Origin: Streptomyces spinoverrucosus
GTDB taxonomy: Bacteria > Actinomycetota > Actinomycetes > Streptomycetales > Streptomycetaceae
NCBI RefSeq assembly: GCF_015712165.1
Contig: NZ_JADPZX010000001.1
Coordinates: 5,096,001-5,160,000, forward strand
DNA: 64,000 nucleotides
Reading direction: 5' to 3'
This document shows positions 18,518 through 29,625 of this stretch, one piece after another. The notes beneath the pieces were generated by a model, which was not told the origin of the DNA, did no database searches, and saw nothing but the letters and a program-made list of their open reading frames with translations. How positions within the stretch are numbered: position 1 is the stretch's first letter; each line of letters opens with the position of its first letter. The position numbers were made by a program, and so were the translations under genes.

Positions 18518-18681
18518 AGTATGGCAGCGCGTCGCCCGGCGGCAAGAGCCCGCGAGACTGCGCGTCCCGGCCGACACATATCCTGGAGTCGGTCGGACAG
18601 CGCGGTCCGCTCTGATTCCTTCCCCGGAAGTCCGGCCCGTAATGCGGCGCCAGCCGTGCGACGGTCACCGGGTTCCCTCCC

Positions 18682-18716
18682 AGACGAGCTTCAGACGAGC
18701 TTCAGACGAGCTTCAA
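18682..18716 (+). repeat. 11-bp tandem repeat before ppc
   Basis: AGACGAGCTTC occurs three times in a row (18682, 18693, 18704), ending about 7 bp before the AAGGAG ribosome site of ppc. It would lie in the 5' leader. Confidence 0.8.
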
Positions 18717-18736
18717 CACTGCAAGGAGCCGCACCT

Positions 18737-21469
<2,733 letters not shown>

Positions 21470-21483
21470 CACCCGCGGACATG

Positions 21484-21522
21484 AGCGTGCCCCCGTGCTT
21501 CGGACGAACACGGGGGCACGCT
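21484..21522 (+). terminator. Perfect 14-bp hairpin terminator of ppc
   Basis: AGCGTGCCCCCGTG (21484-21497) and CACGGGGGCACGCT (21509-21522) form a perfect stem with an 11-base loop, 14 bp after the ppc stop. It lies between converging genes and may work in both directions. Confidence 0.85.
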
Positions 21523-21541
21523 TGTACGGCGATGAAGGCGG

Positions 21542-22030
21542 TCATACGGCGATGAAGGCGGCGGTGATCAGCGCGAACCCCGAGCCCGCCAGCACCCAGG
21601 CCGCCCGGGTCCGCCTCAGCCCGCCCGCGACCACGACCGAGGCCAGCAACAGCGCCCCACCCAGCGGCACCCAGGAGTAGAGCACCCCACCGGGCCCCGA
21701 CCGCACGACCTCACTGCCGCCGGGCTTCATCACGACGGTGTACGTCTGCCCGTCCCGCACGGCGGCCGTGTTCTCGATGACGACCCGGTCACGGGCCTGC
21801 GACCCCGCGGAGATCGGCGTGTACGGGCCGGAGCAGGTGGCGTCCCCGCAGCCGGTCACCTTGATCGTCCCGCTCTCCCGCCCCTTGGTGAGCATCACGT
21901 ACTGGGCGGAACTCCAGGACGCCCACACCCCCGCGATCAGTATCAGCGCCGCGACGACACCCATCGCCGCGAGCCGCCCGAACCGCAGCGCGACGAACGC
22001 GCCCTGACTGGAGACGACGGCAGAAGGCAT
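21542..22030 (-). CDS. Membrane protein of unknown function
   Basis: The 162-residue protein has one N-terminal span at about 21-38 (MGVVAALILIAGVWASW), an extracytoplasmic middle section with a Cys pair in GCGDATCSG, and two C-terminal spans (about 119-134 and 142-160). A disulfide in the middle section is likely. ATG 22030 has AAGGA 8 bp upstream; a GTG at 22057 is an alternative. It converges on ppc. I do not recognise a named family. Confidence 0.75.
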   Translation of the reverse strand: MPSAVVSSQGAFVALRFGRLAAMGVVAALILIAGVWASWSSAQYVMLTKGRESGTIKVTGCGDATCSGPYTPISAGSQARDRVVIENTAAVRDGQTYTVVMKPGGSEVVRSGPGGVLYSWVPLGGALLLASVVVAGGLRRTRAAWVLAGSGFALITAAFIAV

Positions 22031-22100
22031 GGCGGCGATCCTTGGCCATGCCTGCACGGTCAGTCAACCGGGGTGGGAGACAAGTGGGGAGTTGTCCGGG

Positions 22101-22210
22101 ATCAGGAGTTGTAGGGCCGATCAGGAGTCGTAGGGCTGATCAGGAGTTGTAGGGCTGATCAGGAGTCGTAGGGCTGATCAGGAGTCGTAGGGCTGATCAG
22201 GAGTTGTAGG
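22101..22210 (-). repeat. 19-bp tandem array derived from the pth 3' end
   Basis: ATCAGGAGTYGTAGGGCYG repeats with an exact 19-bp period from 22101, 22120, 22139, 22158 and 22177; the sixth start, at 22196, is the end of pth itself. Each unit therefore carries a copy of the last pth codons and stop (Tyr, Asn or Asp, Ser, stop). The units alternate between GTTGTA and GTCGTA. Confidence 0.9.
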
Positions 22211-22802
22211 CGCTCTGCGCCCGCTCCAGCCCCTCGGACACCAGACACTCCACCGCATCCGCCGCCCGGTCCACGAAGTAGTCCAGCTCCTTGCGCTCGG
22301 CGGAGGAGAAGTCCTTCAGCACGAAGTCGGCGACCTGCATACGCCCCGGAGGACGCCCGATCCCGAACCGCAGCCGGTGATAGTCCGGCCCCATCGCCTT
22401 CGTCATCGACTTCAGCCCGTTGTGCCCGTTGTCCCCACCACCGAGCTTCAGCCGCAGCGTGCCATAGCCGATGTCGAGCTCGTCATGGATGGCGACGACA
22501 TGAGCGAGGGGCACCTTGTAGAAGTCGCGCAACGCGTTCACCGGGCCACCGGAGAGGTTCATGTACGACATCGGCTTCGCCAGGATCACCCGGCGGTTCG
22601 CCGGCCCCGGCGGACCCATCCGGCCCTCGACGACCTGCGCCTGCGCCTTGCCCGCCCGCTTGAACCTGCCCCCGATCCGCTCCGCCAGCAGATCGGCCAC
22701 CATGAACCCCACGTTGTGCCGGTGCATCGCGTACTCGGGCCCCGGATTCCCCAGCCCCACGATCAGCCAGGGGGCACCCGCGTCGGTCGTCACGTCGTCC
22801 AT
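22197..22802 (-). CDS. pth: Peptidyl-tRNA hydrolase
   Basis: The 201-residue enzyme releases peptides from prematurely dropped peptidyl-tRNA, recycling tRNA. Family blocks are [19 protein letters not shown], with the catalytic His and substrate Asn; [24 protein letters not shown], with the catalytic Asp; and [13 protein letters not shown]. The start at ATG 22802 has AAGGAG only 2 bases upstream, while a GTG at 22793 has it 11 bases upstream, so either may be used. It is the last gene of the leftward glmU-prs-rplY-pth cluster. Its terminal codons are duplicated downstream in a 19-bp array. Confidence 0.95.
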   Translation of the reverse strand: MDDVTTDAGAPWLIVGLGNPGPEYAMHRHNVGFMVADLLAERIGGRFKRAGKAQAQVVEGRMGPPGPANRRVILAKPMSYMNLSGGPVNALRDFYKVPLAHVVAIHDELDIGYGTLRLKLGGGDNGHNGLKSMTKAMGPDYHRLRFGIGRPPGRMQVADFVLKDFSSAERKELDYFVDRAADAVECLVSEGLERAQSAYNS

Positions 22803-22819
22803 GTCTCCTTGATACGCGC

Positions 22820-22850
22820 CAGCCGCTGCCCCCGGAGGGAACAGCGGCTG
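22820..22850 (-). terminator. Hairpin between rplY and pth
   Basis: CAGCCGCTG (22820-22828) and CAGCGGCTG (22842-22850) form a perfect 9-bp stem 22 bp after the rplY stop. It may only attenuate, since pth lies immediately downstream without an obvious own promoter. Confidence 0.5.
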
Positions 22851-22871
22851 ACGAAACGAAAAAGCTGAGGA

Positions 22872-23477
22872 TCAGGCCTCGGCAGAAGCCTCTTCGCCCT
22901 CGCCCTCGGCCGCCTCGCCCTCCGCGGCCTCCTCGGCCTGCGCGGCCAGGACCTGAAGGACCACCGCGTCCTCCTCGACGGCCAGCGTCACGCCGTTCGG
23001 AAGCTTGACGTCCTTGGCGTGGACCGAGGCACCGGCCTCCAGACCCTCCACCGACACCGTGAAGCTCTCCGGGATGTGGGTGGCCTCGGCCTCGACCGGC
23101 AGCGCGTTCAGCACGTGCTCCAGCAGGTTGCCACCCGGCGCCAGCTCGCCCTCGGCGACAACCGGAACCTCGACGGTGACCTTCTCGCCCCGCTTCACCA
23201 GCAGCAGGTCGACGTGCTCCAGGAAGCCCTTCAGCGGGTCACGCTGCACGGACTTCGGGATCGCCAGCTCGTTCGTCTTGCCGTCGATGTCCAGCGAGAT
23301 CAGAACGTTCGGCGTACGCAGCGCCAGCAGCAGGTCGTGGCCCGGGAAGGTCAGGTGCAGCGGCTCGGAACCGTGGCCGTACAGCACACCGGGAACCTTG
23401 TTGTCACGACGGATACGACGCGCGGCACCCTTGCCGAACTCCTTGCGCGTCTCGACGCTGAGCTTCACCTCGGACAT
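22872..23477 (-). CDS. rplY: 50S ribosomal protein L25, CTC form
   Basis: The 201-residue protein is the long (CTC) form of L25, which binds 5S rRNA in the large subunit. The N-terminal domain shows LSVETRKEFGKGAARRIRR and the typical KVPGVLYGHG; the C-terminal beta domain runs from about residue 95 (KVTVEVPVVAEGE). It ends in a Glu/Ala-rich tail (EEAAEGEAAEGEGEE). ATG 23477 has GAGGAG 8 bp upstream; an in-frame ATG at 23486 lacks one. It sits next to pth, a common pairing in bacteria. Confidence 0.96.
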   Translation of the reverse strand: MSEVKLSVETRKEFGKGAARRIRRDNKVPGVLYGHGSEPLHLTFPGHDLLLALRTPNVLISLDIDGKTNELAIPKSVQRDPLKGFLEHVDLLLVKRGEKVTVEVPVVAEGELAPGGNLLEHVLNALPVEAEATHIPESFTVSVEGLEAGASVHAKDVKLPNGVTLAVEEDAVVLQVLAAQAEEAAEGEAAEGEGEEASAEA

Positions 23478-23589
23478 ACAGATCACTCCTCGTAGGAACT
23501 AGGAACGGACGTGGTCACCCGGCCACGAACGGCCTGCTACGAAGAGCGCGTCGATAACGGACGCCGTACCCCGTCCCAGAACGGACCAC

Positions 23590-23637
23590 GGCCTCCCTCG
23601 CCGAGCAACTGCAACAGAATACTCGGCGGGGGAGGCC
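23590..23637 (-). terminator. Long hairpin terminator of glmU-prs
   Basis: GGCCTCCCTCGCCGAG (23590-23605) pairs with CTCGGCGGGGGAGGCC (23622-23637) over 16 bp with one G-T-type mismatch, around a 16-base loop. It begins 31 bp after the prs stop and separates prs from rplY. Confidence 0.75.
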
Positions 23638-23668
23638 GCAGAAAAATCGATCAAGCAGAGCTAGCGGC

Positions 23669-24649
23669 TCACTGCTCGTCGAACAGGCTCGTCACCGACC
23701 CGTCCTCGAACACCTCACGCACCGCCCGCGCGATCGTCGGCGCGATCGACAGCACCGTGATCTTGTCCATGTCCCGGGCCAGCTCACCCGGCGTCGGCAG
23801 CGTGTTCGTGAACACGAACTCACTCACCCGGGAGTTCTTCAACCGGTCCGCCGCCGGACCCGACAGCACACCGTGCGTGGCGGTGACGATGACGTCCTCG
23901 GCACCGTGCGCGAACAGCGCGTCCGCAGCGGCGCAAATCGTGCCGCCGGTGTCGACCATGTCGTCGACCAGCACACACACACGACCCTTGACCTCACCCA
24001 CGACCTCGTGGACGGTCACCTGGTTCGCCACATCCTTGTCACGCCGCTTGTGCACGATCGCCAGCGGCGCACCCAACCGGTCGCACCAGCGGTCCGCGAC
24101 CCGCACCCGGCCCGCGTCCGGCGAGACCACCGTCAGCTTCTCCCGGTCCACCTTCGCGCCCACGTAGTCGGCCAGCAGCGGCAGCGCGAACAGGTGGTCC
24201 ACCGGCCCGTCGAAGAAGCCCTGAATCTGGTCCGTGTGCAGATCGACGGTCAGAATCCGGTGCGCACCCGCCGTCTTCATCATGTCGGCGATCAGACGCG
24301 CCGAGATCGGTTCACGCCCACGGTGCTTCTTGTCCTGCCGTGCGTAACCGTAGAAGGGCACGATGACCGTGATGGAGCGGGCCGACGCACGCTTCAGCGC
24401 GTCGATCATGATCAACTGCTCCATGATCCACTGGTTGATCGGAGCCGTGTGGCTCTGGATCACAAAACAGTCCGCGCCACGCGCCGACTCCTGATACCGG
24501 ACGTAGATCTCACCGTTCGCGAAGTCGAAGGCCTTCGTCGGGACGACCCCGACACCCAGCTGGTGGGCGACCTCCTCGGCAAGCTCGGGGTGGGCGCGGC
24601 CGGAGAAGAACATCAACTTCTTCTCGCCGGTCGTCTTGATCCCGGTCAC
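23669..24649 (-). CDS. prs: Ribose-phosphate pyrophosphokinase (PRPP synthase)
   Basis: The 326-residue enzyme makes PRPP from ribose-5-phosphate and ATP for nucleotide, His and Trp synthesis. Typical blocks are LMFFSGRAHPELAEEVA, FANGEIYVRYQESARGADC, the Mg/ATP region ITVIVPFYGYARQDKKHRGR, and the PRPP loop CVLVDDMVDTGGTI. The start is GTG 24649, with GAGGAG 8 bp upstream. It lies 134 bp downstream of glmU on the same strand, the usual actinobacterial glmU-prs pair. Confidence 0.96.
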   Translation of the reverse strand: MTGIKTTGEKKLMFFSGRAHPELAEEVAHQLGVGVVPTKAFDFANGEIYVRYQESARGADCFVIQSHTAPINQWIMEQLIMIDALKRASARSITVIVPFYGYARQDKKHRGREPISARLIADMMKTAGAHRILTVDLHTDQIQGFFDGPVDHLFALPLLADYVGAKVDREKLTVVSPDAGRVRVADRWCDRLGAPLAIVHKRRDKDVANQVTVHEVVGEVKGRVCVLVDDMVDTGGTICAAADALFAHGAEDVIVTATHGVLSGPAADRLKNSRVSEFVFTNTLPTPGELARDMDKITVLSIAPTIARAVREVFEDGSVTSLFDEQ

Positions 24650-24783
24650 AGCACTGTCTCCTCAGAGGTGTCTCAGCTGGGTGTCGACACGACGTCTCCA
24701 CCGGACGAGATACGTCGTCTCAGCTGGTGGGGTGCGGGTGTGCACTTATCACGGTACGCCGTCCCAGACGCACCTGTTTCCGG

Positions 24784-26232
24784 TCAGCCTTCGCCTTCCG
24801 GCTCCCGGGACGCCGCCTCAGCCGCCTTCGCCGCCGCGCTCCCCGGACGCTTACGAGCCACCCAACCCTCGATATTCCGCTGCTGACCACGGGCCACGGC
24901 CAGCGAACCGGGCGGCACATCCTTCGTGATCACGGACCCGGCAGCGGTGTACGCGCCGTCCCCGATCGTGACAGGAGCCACAAACATGTTGTCCGAACCA
25001 GTGCGGCAGTGCGACCCGACAGTCGCGTGGTGCTTCTCCTGGCCGTCATAGTTCACGAACACGCTCGCGGCACCGATGTTCGTGTACTCACCGATGGTCG
25101 CGTCACCGACATACGACAGATGCGGCACCTTCGTGCCCTCACCGATCGACGCGTTCTTCGTCTCGACGTACGTCCCGATCTTGCCCTTCCGCCCGAGGCG
25201 CGTCCCCGGACGCAGATAGGCATACGGCCCCACACTCGCCTCCGGCCCGACGTCCGCCCCGTCGGACACCGTGTTGTCGACGCGCGCACCGGCACCGACA
25301 CGCGTGTCCTTCAGCCGGCTGTTGGGCCCGACCTCCGAACCCTCGCCGAGACGCGTGGACCCCTGCAGCAGGGTGTTCGGATACACGACGACGTCCTGCT
25401 CGAAGGACACGGTCACATCGACCCAGGTGGAGGCGGGATCAACGACAGTGACGCCGGCCAGCATGGCGGCGGTCAGCAGCCGCTCGTTGAGAATCCGGCG
25501 GGCCTCGGCGAGCTGCACACGGTTGTTGATCCCGGCGATCTCACGATGATCACCGGCCACCGAGGCGCCGACGCGATGCCCGGCCTCGCGCAGGATCCCG
25601 AGGACGTCGGTCAGATACTCCTCACCCTGACTGTTGTCCGTCCGGACCTTCTTCAGCGCATCGGCGAGCAACTGCCCGTCGAACGCGAAAACCCCCGAGT
25701 TGATCTCCCGGATGACCCGCTGCTCGTCAGTGGCGTCCTTGTGCTCGACGATCGCGGTGACCGCCCCGGAGGAAGGGTCCCGCACGATCCGCCCGTACCC
25801 GGTGGCATCCGGCACCTCGGCGGTCAGCACGGTGACGGCGTTGCCGTCCTCGGAGTGCGTACGGGCGAGGTTCTTGAGGGTCTCGCCGGTCAGGAGGGGA
25901 GTGTCACCGCAGACGACGACCACGGTCCCGTCGACGGCACCCCCCAACTCCTCCAGGCCCATCCGGACGGCGTGACCGGTGCCGTTCTGCTCCGCCTGGA
26001 CGGCGGTGCGCACGTCCGGGGCGACCTCGGCGAGATGAGCGGTGACCTTCTCGCGGGCGTGCCCGACGACCACGACGAGGTGCTCGGGCTTCAACTCACC
26101 GGCGGCGGCGAGCACATGGCCCACCAGGGAACGGCCACAGATCTCGTGCAGGACCTTGGGTGTGGCCGACTTCATACGGGTGCCCTCACCCGCTGCGAGT
26201 ACGACGACGGCTGCCGGGCGAATGGCGCTCAC
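24784..26232 (-). CDS. glmU: Bifunctional GlmU: N-acetylglucosamine-1-P uridylyltransferase / glucosamine-1-P acetyltransferase
   Basis: The 482-residue enzyme carries out the last two steps to UDP-GlcNAc for peptidoglycan. The N-terminal Rossmann domain has VVVLAAGEGTRMKSATPKVL and the metal-site Asp in VVVCGDTPLL. The C-terminal left-handed beta-helix, from about residue 260, shows hexapeptide repeats and the acetyltransferase residues near RPGTRLGRKGKIG, EYTNIGAASVFVNYDG and HHATVGSHCRTGSD. A short basic tail follows. The start is GTG 26232. It is followed by prs. Confidence 0.97.
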   Translation of the reverse strand: MSAIRPAAVVVLAAGEGTRMKSATPKVLHEICGRSLVGHVLAAAGELKPEHLVVVVGHAREKVTAHLAEVAPDVRTAVQAEQNGTGHAVRMGLEELGGAVDGTVVVVCGDTPLLTGETLKNLARTHSEDGNAVTVLTAEVPDATGYGRIVRDPSSGAVTAIVEHKDATDEQRVIREINSGVFAFDGQLLADALKKVRTDNSQGEEYLTDVLGILREAGHRVGASVAGDHREIAGINNRVQLAEARRILNERLLTAAMLAGVTVVDPASTWVDVTVSFEQDVVVYPNTLLQGSTRLGEGSEVGPNSRLKDTRVGAGARVDNTVSDGADVGPEASVGPYAYLRPGTRLGRKGKIGTYVETKNASIGEGTKVPHLSYVGDATIGEYTNIGAASVFVNYDGQEKHHATVGSHCRTGSDNMFVAPVTIGDGAYTAAGSVITKDVPPGSLAVARGQQRNIEGWVARKRPGSAAAKAAEAASREPEGEG

Positions 26233-26306
26233 GGGATGCCCTTCGGCTGTGGAGGGGGTGTGGACAACCGCAGGATACCGGGGTGGGTGTGGGGGGAGAT
26301 GAGAGC

Positions 26307-26340
26307 GGGCCCTGACCGGGGGTGTGGGCGGTCAGGGCCC
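26307..26340 (-). terminator. Terminator of tRNA-Gln
   Basis: GGGCCCTGACCG (26307-26318) and CGGTCAGGGCCC (26329-26340) form a perfect 12-bp stem with a 10-base loop. It begins 14 bp past the tRNA 3' end on the minus strand. Confidence 0.85.
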
Positions 26341-26354
26341 GAACTGAGCATGTG

Positions 26355-26425
26355 CTCCCGGGGGAGGACTCGAACCCCCATGATCAGAACCAAAATCTGA
26401 CGTCTTGCCCTTAGACGACCCGGGA
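26355..26425 (-). tRNA. tRNA-Gln (anticodon UUG)
   Basis: The minus-strand sequence folds as a 71-nt cloverleaf: acceptor TCCCGGG/CCCGGGA, D arm GTCT/AGAC, anticodon stem TCAGA/TCTGA with loop TTTTGGT (anticodon TTG, decoding CAA), 4-base variable loop, and T arm GGGGG/CCTCC with loop TTCGAGT. The discriminator base is G, as expected for tRNA-Gln, and CCA is not encoded. It lies 6 bp after the stop of the HTH gene on the same strand. Confidence 0.96.
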
Positions 26426-26431
26426 TTGCCG

Positions 26432-27310
26432 CTATGTCCGAATTCGTAGATCGGATGCGGTGGCAGCCCCTACTATGCCGTACCACCAGCCTTCGACGCG
26501 ACGGTACAGCTCTGCGCTCTGGCGCACGGTGACTACGAGGCAGCCGTGATAGTCGCCACCGGTGTTCTTGCGCACCGTCTTCGGATTGTGCCGTTTCAGG
26601 GTCGTCTTGCCGAAGGTGCCGCGTTCCGCCTGAACGACGTCCGCCCAGTATTGCTCGGCCGCCTCGACATCGGCCGATTCGTGGATCATCAGGTGGTAGG
26701 TGATGTGTTCGCGCCTGACTTCGAGCAGGGCGAGCCAGGCCAGGAAGAGGCGGATCATGTTCGGGTCGCTATTGACGAAAACGATGCGTTCGCGTCGAGC
26801 ATGCGGTTTGTCCTTCGTGCCCTCCGCCCAGTAGAGGGCGACCCCTGTGAGGAACAGGTCGCGGTCCGATAGTTCCCCGATCTCCGCTGCCGCGGTCTCT
26901 TTGGTCTGCCTGCGCCGCTCGTCCCGCACCGCCAACTCGTGCTCCCAGCGCTTCCGCGCCGCCAACTTCGCCTGTTCCGTCGGATCGCGGCGCTCCGGCC
27001 TCGGCAGATCCCGTACCCACAGCGAGATCGAACTCTTCGAGCACCCCAGCTCCACCTGGATCTGGTCGTACGTCCAGCCCTTAAGTCGGAGCTCGCGCGC
27101 CTTCTCGCGCAGGTCGTCCTTCGCGTTCGGTCGCTTCGTCCATGCCGGGGGCGGCTCGCCCTCCAGGAGCCGGTTGAGGATGTCGTTGTTGTCGACGCGC
27201 AGCCGGTCGCGGATCTGGCGACGGCTGAGTCCCGCCCGCCGCAGCGCCACCGCCCGCTCTCGAAGTCCCTCGAAGTCCGTGTACTTGCCGTTGGAATGTG
27301 CCATGCGCAT
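26432..27310 (-). CDS. Helix-turn-helix protein with possible LAGLIDADG-like C-terminal domain
   Basis: The 292-residue protein has two similar N-terminal units, ALRRAGLSRRQIRDRLRVDN (about 21-40) and ELRLKGWTYDQIQVELGCSK (about 72-91), each like a resolvase-type helix-turn-helix, then a basic linker. The C-terminal half (about 148-280) contains FLTGVALYWAEGTKD, FLAWLALLEVRREHITYHL and CLVVTVRQSAELYRRVEGWW, which remind me of the YWAEG/LAGLIDADG-like endonuclease-related domains seen in actinobacteria and their phages. It ends 6 bp before tRNA-Gln, a typical site for mobile or selfish genes. ATG 27304 is an alternative start. The family is a guess; no active site can be assigned with confidence. 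Confidence 0.75.
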   Translation of the reverse strand: MRMAHSNGKYTDFEGLRERAVALRRAGLSRRQIRDRLRVDNNDILNRLLEGEPPPAWTKRPNAKDDLREKARELRLKGWTYDQIQVELGCSKSSISLWVRDLPRPERRDPTEQAKLAARKRWEHELAVRDERRRQTKETAAAEIGELSDRDLFLTGVALYWAEGTKDKPHARRERIVFVNSDPNMIRLFLAWLALLEVRREHITYHLMIHESADVEAAEQYWADVVQAERGTFGKTTLKRHNPKTVRKNTGGDYHGCLVVTVRQSAELYRRVEGWWYGIVGAATASDLRIRT

Positions 27311-27458
27311 ACCGTCCGGCCGGAATGGTCAATTCCAGGGGTGAACGTTCTGGGTTCAGTAGTTCGAGGGATTCCGGTCGATTTCGTTGTTGTTCGGATA
27401 CGGAGTGTGGTGTGGCCAAGTCGTCGAAACTCGCCGGAAAAGCGAAGGCCACCGCCCG

Positions 27459-27464
27459 TAGGCT
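27459..27464 (+). promoter_or_regulatory. Candidate -10 box (TAGGCT) of the histidine kinase gene
   Basis: TAGGCT ends only 6 bp before the ATG at 27471, so a transcript from it would be leaderless or nearly so, although GGAGGC directly before the ATG also looks like a ribosome site at too short a distance. Confidence 0.4.
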
Positions 27465-27470
27465 GGAGGC

Positions 27471-28802
27471 ATGACCACGACGGGGGAAGAGCGCGCCGAG
27501 GGCCTGACCGGGCCGTGGTGGTGGGCGCGATGGCGTAGTGCGGTGCTGGACGGGACGCTTGCGCTGCTGTCCGCGGTGGAGTGCGGTGTCGAGGGGGTGC
27601 CGTTCGCGCGGGACGCGGGGATTCCGATGGCCGCGGGGGTGGTCTTCGGAGTGCTCGCCGGTTCGACGTTGCTGCTGCGTCGGATGTGGCCGATTGCCGT
27701 CGTCCTGGTGTCGATCGCGATCTCGCCGGCGCAGATGGGTTTCCTGCTGACGGTTGTCGGCCTGTACACGCTCGCCGCGTCGGAACTGCCGCGCCGGATC
27801 ATCGCGGCACTGGCGGGGATGTCGCTGGTGGGCACGCTGGTGGTCACGTTCGTACGGGCGCAGCAGGACATGACGCGGGGGGATGTCGGCGTCGGGGAGT
27901 GGTTTGTCCCCTTTATTTCCATTACCGCTTCTCTCGGTGTGACCGCGCCGCCGTTGCTGCTGGGCCTGTATGTGGGTGCTCGGCGCCGGCTGATGGAGAG
28001 TCTCCGGGAGCGGGCGGACAGTTTGGAGCGGGAGCTTCAGTTGCTCGCTGAGCGGGCGGAGGAGCGGGCCGAGTGGGCGCGTAACGAGGAGCGGACGCGG
28101 ATCGCGCGGGAGATGCATGACGTGGTCGCGCATCGGGTGAGTCTGATGGTGGTGCATGCCGCCGCGTTGCAGGCCGTGGCTCGGAAGGATCCGGAGAAGG
28201 CGGTGCGGAATGCCGCGCTGGTGGGGGACATGGGGCGGCAGGCGTTGACCGAGTTGCGGGAGATGCTCGGGGTGCTGCGCAGTGGGGACGGTGGCGCGGG
28301 GCGGAGTGAGCGTGCCTCGGTGCCGTTGGCGGCGGTGGGCGCGGCCGCGGCTGCCGCTGCGGCGGCTTCGCGGGCGGCCGCGGACGAGGAGGGCTCGGTG
28401 GGGGACGGGCCCTGTCTGTCCGAGTTGGATGAGTTGATCGGGCAGTCGGCTGCCGCGGGGATGGTGGTCGATCTGTCGGTCGAGGGGGAGGCGCGGGCGT
28501 ATGCGCCGGCGGTGGAGCAGACGGCGTATCGCGTGGTGCAGGAGGCGTTGACGAACGTCCACAAGCATGCGGCGGGGGCGAAGACGCATGTGCGGCTCGC
28601 GCATCGGGTGTCGGAGATCGCGATGCAGGTGGAGAACGAGCCGCCGCCGGAGGCCGCGTCCGCGTCCTCGGCCCGGTTGCCTTCGGGGGGCAATGGGCTG
28701 GTGGGGATGAAGGAGCGGGTCGTCGGGTTGGGTGGGGTGTTTGTGTCGGGGCCGACGGACGCGGGGGGTTTTCGGGTGTCGGCGGTGATTCCGGCGGCGT
28801 AG
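27471..28802 (+). CDS. NarL-family sensor histidine kinase, unpaired
   Basis: The 443-residue protein has four or five predicted membrane spans in residues 20-165, a coiled-coil linker (RERADSLERELQLLAERAEE), a HisKA_3 dimerisation domain with the phospho-His in RTRIAREMHDVVAHRVSLMV, and a HATPase_c domain with N box YRVVQEALTNVHKHA and G box GNGLVGMKERV. An Ala/Gly-rich insertion (about residues 276-305) separates the two halves. Such DesK/NarL-type kinases normally lie next to a LuxR-type response regulator, but none is adjacent: a tandem repeat and leftward genes follow. The two unpaired regulators in this window (6721 with a degenerate receiver, 13952 intact) are possible but unproven partners. 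Confidence 0.92.
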   Translation: MTTTGEERAEGLTGPWWWARWRSAVLDGTLALLSAVECGVEGVPFARDAGIPMAAGVVFGVLAGSTLLLRRMWPIAVVLVSIAISPAQMGFLLTVVGLYTLAASELPRRIIAALAGMSLVGTLVVTFVRAQQDMTRGDVGVGEWFVPFISITASLGVTAPPLLLGLYVGARRRLMESLRERADSLERELQLLAERAEERAEWARNEERTRIAREMHDVVAHRVSLMVVHAAALQAVARKDPEKAVRNAALVGDMGRQALTELREMLGVLRSGDGGAGRSERASVPLAAVGAAAAAAAAASRAAADEEGSVGDGPCLSELDELIGQSAAAGMVVDLSVEGEARAYAPAVEQTAYRVVQEALTNVHKHAAGAKTHVRLAHRVSEIAMQVENEPPPEAASASSARLPSGGNGLVGMKERVVGLGGVFVSGPTDAGGFRVSAVIPAA

Positions 28803-28816
28803 AGCCGGCGCTGAAG

Positions 28817-29063
28817 CTTCCGGTGGCGTGGGTCGGGCGGCTCAGGTTCCGGCGGCCTGGCTTTCGGTGGCGTGGGTCGGGCGGCTCAGGTTCCTGCGGC
28901 CTGGCTTTCGGTGGCGTCGGTCGGGCGGCTCAGATTCCTGCGGCCTGGCTTTCGGTGGCGTGGGTCCGGCGGCTCAGGTTCCTGCGGCCTGGCTTCCGGC
29001 GTCGTAGGTCGGGCGGCATGCCTTCCGGCGGTGTAGGCCCGGCGGCCTGGCTTTCGGCGGCGT
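28817..29063 (+). repeat. 44-bp tandem repeat between histidine kinase and SUKH-3 gene
   Basis: The unit beginning CTTTCGGTGGCGTGGGTCGG recurs with a 44-bp period at 28817, 28861, 28905 and 28949 with few differences; a diverged fifth copy starts at 28993 and a partial copy lies near 29049. It starts 14 bp after the kinase stop and ends 24 bp before the stop of the converging gene. No ribosome site or typical codon bias supports translation. Confidence 0.85.
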
Positions 29064-29086
29064 AGGAAAGTCGTGGGGAGACGGTC

Positions 29087-29581
29087 TCAGCCTGCTGTCA
29101 GGCGTACCGGTGCCATGCCGGAGACGAGGCCGGTGAGGGCTTTGTCGATGTCGGGGCCGAGGTACCAGTCGCCGGTGTGGTCGAGGGCGTAGACGCGGCC
29201 TTCGGTGTCGATGGCGAGGAGGGCCTGGGTGTCGGGTTCGGCGCCGAGGGGGCTGACCTCGGTGTCGAGGGCGCGGCCGAGGTCGCCGAGGGTGCGGGCC
29301 ATGTGGAGGCCGTGCAGCGGGTCGAGGTGGAGGGTGGCGGGGGCGATCTGGCGGCCGGGGCCGGTGGGGGTGATGTGCAGGCCGCCGAATTCGGCCCAGG
29401 CCTCGACGGCGGCGGGGAAGACGGCATGCCGGTGGCCCGCCGGTGAGGTGTGGTCGCGCAGGGTGTCGGCCCAGATCTCGGCTTGTTTGATGTCCCAGCG
29501 TCCGGGTTGCCAGCCGGCGGCGCGCAGGGCGGCGTCGACGGGTACGGCGAAGCGGGTGGTCGAGGTGCGGTCGGTGTGCAT
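29087..29581 (-). CDS. SUKH-3 family immunity-type protein
   Basis: The 164-residue protein looks like a SUKH-3 domain: a helical N-terminus with the Trp of AAGWQPGRWD, then FPAAVEAWAEFGGLHI, and the C-terminal strand-helix GRVYALDHTGDWYLGPDIDK. SUKH proteins (Zhang, Iyer and Aravind) are usually immunity proteins against nuclease or deaminase toxins. It is the second gene after a YwqJ-type deaminase, with 44 bp between them, which is the expected order for toxin then immunity protein. ATG 29581 has AAGGG close upstream. An apparent much longer frame through this region on the same strand is antisense read-through. Confidence 0.82.
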   Translation of the reverse strand: MHTDRTSTTRFAVPVDAALRAAGWQPGRWDIKQAEIWADTLRDHTSPAGHRHAVFPAAVEAWAEFGGLHITPTGPGRQIAPATLHLDPLHGLHMARTLGDLGRALDTEVSPLGAEPDTQALLAIDTEGRVYALDHTGDWYLGPDIDKALTGLVSGMAPVRLTAG

Positions 29582-29625
29582 CTGCCCTTCGTTCGTCGTG
29601 CGTGCGTGTGTGTCTGTGATGCGGG

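Larger units (their letters stand above)
18408..18736. other. Divergent promoter region between desaturase and ppc
   Basis: This 329-bp region holds no gene. It contains two palindromes (18491-18517) near the desaturase side and three copies of an 11-bp repeat (18682-18714) just before ppc. Confidence 0.6.

Noticed and set aside
28817..29063. Possible small repetitive protein (WRRGSGG-like) encoded by the 44-bp repeat
   Set aside because: 44 is not a multiple of 3, so each unit is read in a different frame; there is no ribosome site.
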